From Lentzea fradiae (lineage in GTDB: Bacteria; Actinomycetota; Actinomycetes; Mycobacteriales; Pseudonocardiaceae): a stretch of DNA of 64,000 bases. The position numbers and the translations under genes were made by a program. The stretch is taken from positions 1-64,000 of the forward strand of contig NZ_FNCC01000010.1 of NCBI RefSeq assembly GCF_900100955.1, given 5' to 3'. Shown piece by piece: positions 62,269-64,000 of the stretch; the stretch's first letter is position 1; each line of letters starts with the position of its first letter. Under the pieces are notes generated by a model that searched no databases, was not told the DNA's origin, and saw nothing but the letters and a program-made list of their open reading frames with translations.

Positions 62269-63210
62269 TCAGTACTTCTGGTTGATCAGGTACTGGGCAC
62301 CGCCGAGCTCCTGACCCCTGGCGTCGAGCTGGCGCACGTGCAGCTCGGCCGGGCCCACCTCCTGCCGCGTGGAGAAGGTCAGCGCTACCTCGATGCGCTC
62401 CTCGCCCTTGAGCGGCACCCCGTCGAAGCGCGCCCTGGTGTCGACGACCTGGAACTGCGTCTCGCCCACCTGCTGCACACCGGCCGCACGCCCGCCGCCG
62501 GCCTTCCAGCGGTCCAGCAGCTCCCGGCCGAGGTCGAGGACGACAGTGCCGCCGAACGGCACGGGCTGCTCGACGAGCAGCGTCTGAATCGCCTCACCGC
62601 GCTCGGGGTTGCCGATCGTGTAGGGCACGCGGACGGGCTGGTTCGGCGTGACCCGCACCGAGTCGACGTTGCGCCACACGATGTTGTTGTTGTTCTGGGC
62701 GTTCGCCTGGGTGTTGCTGCCCTCGGCGAACGTCATCGGGTCCGCGCTGGACACCCAGCGGGCGAGCAGGCAGAAGTGCGCGGGTCCCGGCACGTTCCAG
62801 CCCGGCCACGTGATCATGACCGTGGTGCCGCTCACCGGCACCGTCGCGCCGGCCGATCCGATGTGGGTCCAGCCGCTCGGCCACGGCGTGCCGCCGCCGA
62901 GGTTGCTGCGGTACAGGTGCAGGGTGCCGTCGACGTTGCCGATGCCGCCCGGCTTCCGCTTGATGTCCACGAAGACGTAGTTGTTCACGCCGACGATGGG
63001 GTTCTGCGACACCGCGCACAGCACCGGCGTCGAGCACACCTTGATGTCCGGGCTCTGGTAGATGCTGCCCGAGCTGGGCTCGTTGCCAACGTCGCTCAGG
63101 TTGTCGCGCATGTAGGCGTCGCGCTGGTAGGGCGTGGCGTTCACGGCGGGCGCGATCAGCGCCGCCGCTGCCAGCAACGCCGCCAGGGCTGTCGCCAGTC
63201 TGGCTCTCAT
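62269..63210 (-). CDS. Secreted protein of unknown function, 313 aa
   Basis: This exported protein has a signal peptide (LATALAALLAAAALIAPAVNA). The mature part has IYQSPDIKVC, NPIVGVNNYVFVDIKRKPGG, NVDGTLHLYRSNLGG, and a WPGWNVPGPAHFCLLARW segment. This resembles Ig-like or CARDB-type adhesin modules of actinobacterial exported proteins, but I cannot name the family. It could form an operon with the Calx-beta gene downstream (76 bases apart). GGGAG lies 8 bases before the ATG. Confidence 0.72.
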   Translation of the reverse strand: MRARLATALAALLAAAALIAPAVNATPYQRDAYMRDNLSDVGNEPSSGSIYQSPDIKVCSTPVLCAVSQNPIVGVNNYVFVDIKRKPGGIGNVDGTLHLYRSNLGGGTPWPSGWTHIGSAGATVPVSGTTVMITWPGWNVPGPAHFCLLARWVSSADPMTFAEGSNTQANAQNNNNIVWRNVDSVRVTPNQPVRVPYTIGNPERGEAIQTLLVEQPVPFGGTVVLDLGRELLDRWKAGGGRAAGVQQVGETQFQVVDTRARFDGVPLKGEERIEVALTFSTRQEVGPAELHVRQLDARGQELGGAQYLINQKY

Positions 63211-63328
63211 CCAGGTCTCCCTCGTAGGTGGTGGTTTGCTGAACGAAGAAGTACCGGTCTGCTGTTGTGGCGACGTTGTCGTGCGGTTGTCGGCATCGCG
63301 CCACGCGGAGGTTCGCGGTCGTCGCAGG

Positions 63329-63493
63329 CGTATCAAAGTCACGACGTTCGCGCTGCTCGCGTTCGTCCTGCCGGCCGAGGTCCGCGCCGAGCCGAGCGTG
63401 CACGTCATGGGCCGCCGGATCAGCGCAGAGGTGCAGCGCCAGGCCGTCACCGTCGCGCTGCTGGGCGTCGGCGTGGTGATGTTCGTGGGATCA
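63329..63493 (+). pseudogene. TrkH/KtrB potassium-transporter fragment
   Basis: One frame gives RIKVTTFALLAFVLPAEVRA, then VMGRRISAEVQRQAVTVALL and GVGVVMFVG. The (GG)IKVTTFALL step after a selectivity loop, the REGRRIxxxVQRQA loop and the next membrane span are typical of TrkH/KtrB K+-uptake proteins. About 55 residues remain, with no start, no upstream pore loops and no proper end. The bases before RIK (GCAGGCG-TATC) would give AGGIK with one extra base, suggesting a frameshift at the 5' edge. Confidence 0.62.
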
Positions 63494-63549
63494 CCCCGGC
63501 GTTGCGCGAACACAGGCGGCGTTAGGACTCCCGAACTGCCGGATCGCGG

Positions 63550-63708
63550 ATGTTACGGAGGTCGACGCCACGAGAGCGCGTCGCCGAGTGGGCTGAACGA
63601 GGGTTGGCACGGCGCGAGCTCATCGGCGTTGCCCTGTGCGAGCTGGTCGACGCGGTGCCGTTCACCGACTTCGCTCGCCGGCGTCTCGAGCAGTTCCTGC
63701 GGCACTGA
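63550..63708 (+). CDS. Possible small protein, 52 aa
   Basis: This short ORF begins MLRRSTPRERVAEWAERGLA and ends FARRRLEQFLRH. The composition is protein-like: an amphipathic, charged helix-rich peptide with a conventional codon pattern (GAG, CTC, GTC, CGC). A stop lies 27 bases upstream in frame, and there is no clear ribosome-binding site. It could be a real small gene or the tail of a deleted one. No family is recognised. Confidence 0.35.
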   Translation: MLRRSTPRERVAEWAERGLARRELIGVALCELVDAVPFTDFARRRLEQFLRH

Positions 63709-63737
63709 CGAGTCCACAGTGGTCTTGCGGCCGCACC

Positions 63738-64000
63738 TCAGGCGCCGCTGGGGAAGGTCTCCGGCTCCAGGGTGTCGATCTGCCGGATCTGCAGCGGGTG
63801 CAGCGCACGGGTCTCGTCGAACCAGAGGAAGGCGTCGTAGCGGCCGCCGAGCCTGGTGGGCAGGTAGTTGCGCACGCGGTCTTGGCCGGGGTCGTAGACG
63901 ACGCCGATGGCGCGATGGGGGAGCTCGGTGGTGAGCAGGCCGGGGAGGTCATCGCGGGGGAAGACCATCAGGGCCAGTTCGGGGGCGCTGACGTGCAGCA
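63738..64000 (-). CDS. Erythromycin-esterase-like protein, C-terminal end (cut by window edge)
   Basis: The frame is open to the right edge, so only ~86 C-terminal residues are visible: LHVSAPELALMVFPRDDLPG, then HRAIGVVYDPGQDRVRNYLP and YDAFLWFDETRALHPLQ. The wording matches the end of the erythromycin esterase/EreA-type hydrolase superfamily found widely in actinobacteria. Resistance activity cannot be inferred from this part. Confidence 0.7.
   Translation of the reverse strand, partial: LHVSAPELALMVFPRDDLPGLLTTELPHRAIGVVYDPGQDRVRNYLPTRLGGRYDAFLWFDETRALHPLQIRQIDTLEPETFPSGA

Larger units (their letters stand above)
63211..63737. other. Region of gene debris
   Basis: This 527-base stretch has no complete standard-length gene. 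It carries a TrkH-like fragment (63329-63493) and a possible 52-codon ORF (63550-63708). Together with the remnants at 58.6 kb this points to a region of repeated rearrangement. Confidence 0.6.

Overview
The window is high-GC actinobacterial DNA with GTG starts, many 4-base ATGA/GTGA gene overlaps, F420/LLM-type oxidoreductases, SARP regulators and actinobacterial sterol-catabolism genes. The style resembles Pseudonocardiales such as Lentzea, Saccharothrix or Amycolatopsis. That placement is inference; no rRNA or tRNA is present.

Region 1 (1-16.7 kb) opens with the 3' end of an IS982-like transposase and an unknown gene. It then carries a steroid C/D-ring degradation module syntenic with Mycobacterium tuberculosis Rv3548c-Rv3564. 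The minus-strand run is fadD3, an extra enoyl-CoA hydratase, fadE31, fadE32, fadE33. The plus-strand run is fadE30, ipdF, kstR2, fadA6. A second minus-strand run is echA20, ipdA, ipdB, ipdC, followed by two SDR genes on plus. KstR2-type palindromes lie in both divergent promoters.

Region 2 (15.4-27.2 kb) holds sterol entry and side-chain genes: cyp125 and fadA5 (divergent, two KstR-type boxes), a KSI/SnoaL-fold protein, two LLM oxidoreductases, the Ltp3/Ltp4 thiolase-like proteins and their DUF35 partner. An acyl-CoA synthetase, a split-barrel flavoprotein and a 3-ketosteroid delta1-dehydrogenase with an apparent Tat leader follow.

Region 3 (27.2-35.2 kb) has a ThuA-like and a Gfo/Idh/MocA gene, then a urea-type ABC transporter operon urtABCDE with a GntR/FCD regulator and no urease. 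A 10-bp-arm inverted repeat lies upstream of urtA. Two divergent copies of a structured repeat (27.3 and 38.8 kb) bracket this region.

Region 4 (35.2-46.6 kb) returns to side-chain degradation: echA19 and fadD19 (divergent), a nitronate-monooxygenase-like gene, fadE27/fadE26, a 3Fe-4S ferredoxin, and an alcohol dehydrogenase - ChsB1-like SDR - aldehyde dehydrogenase - SDR run. FadD19 with Ltp3/Ltp4 suggests use of C24-branched (plant) sterols as well as cholesterol. The hsa, ksh and mce4 genes, fadE28/29 and ltp2 are not here.

Region 5 (46.6-64 kb) is accessory: two secreted proteins, an HsaA-fold flavoprotein with an LLM partner, a DrrAB-type exporter, two large SARP/NB-ARC/TPR regulators, small secreted proteins and the end of an erythromycin-esterase-like gene. 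It also holds gene debris: a 5'-truncated LLM gene abutting a frameshifted aminotransferase tail, and a TrkH-like fragment.
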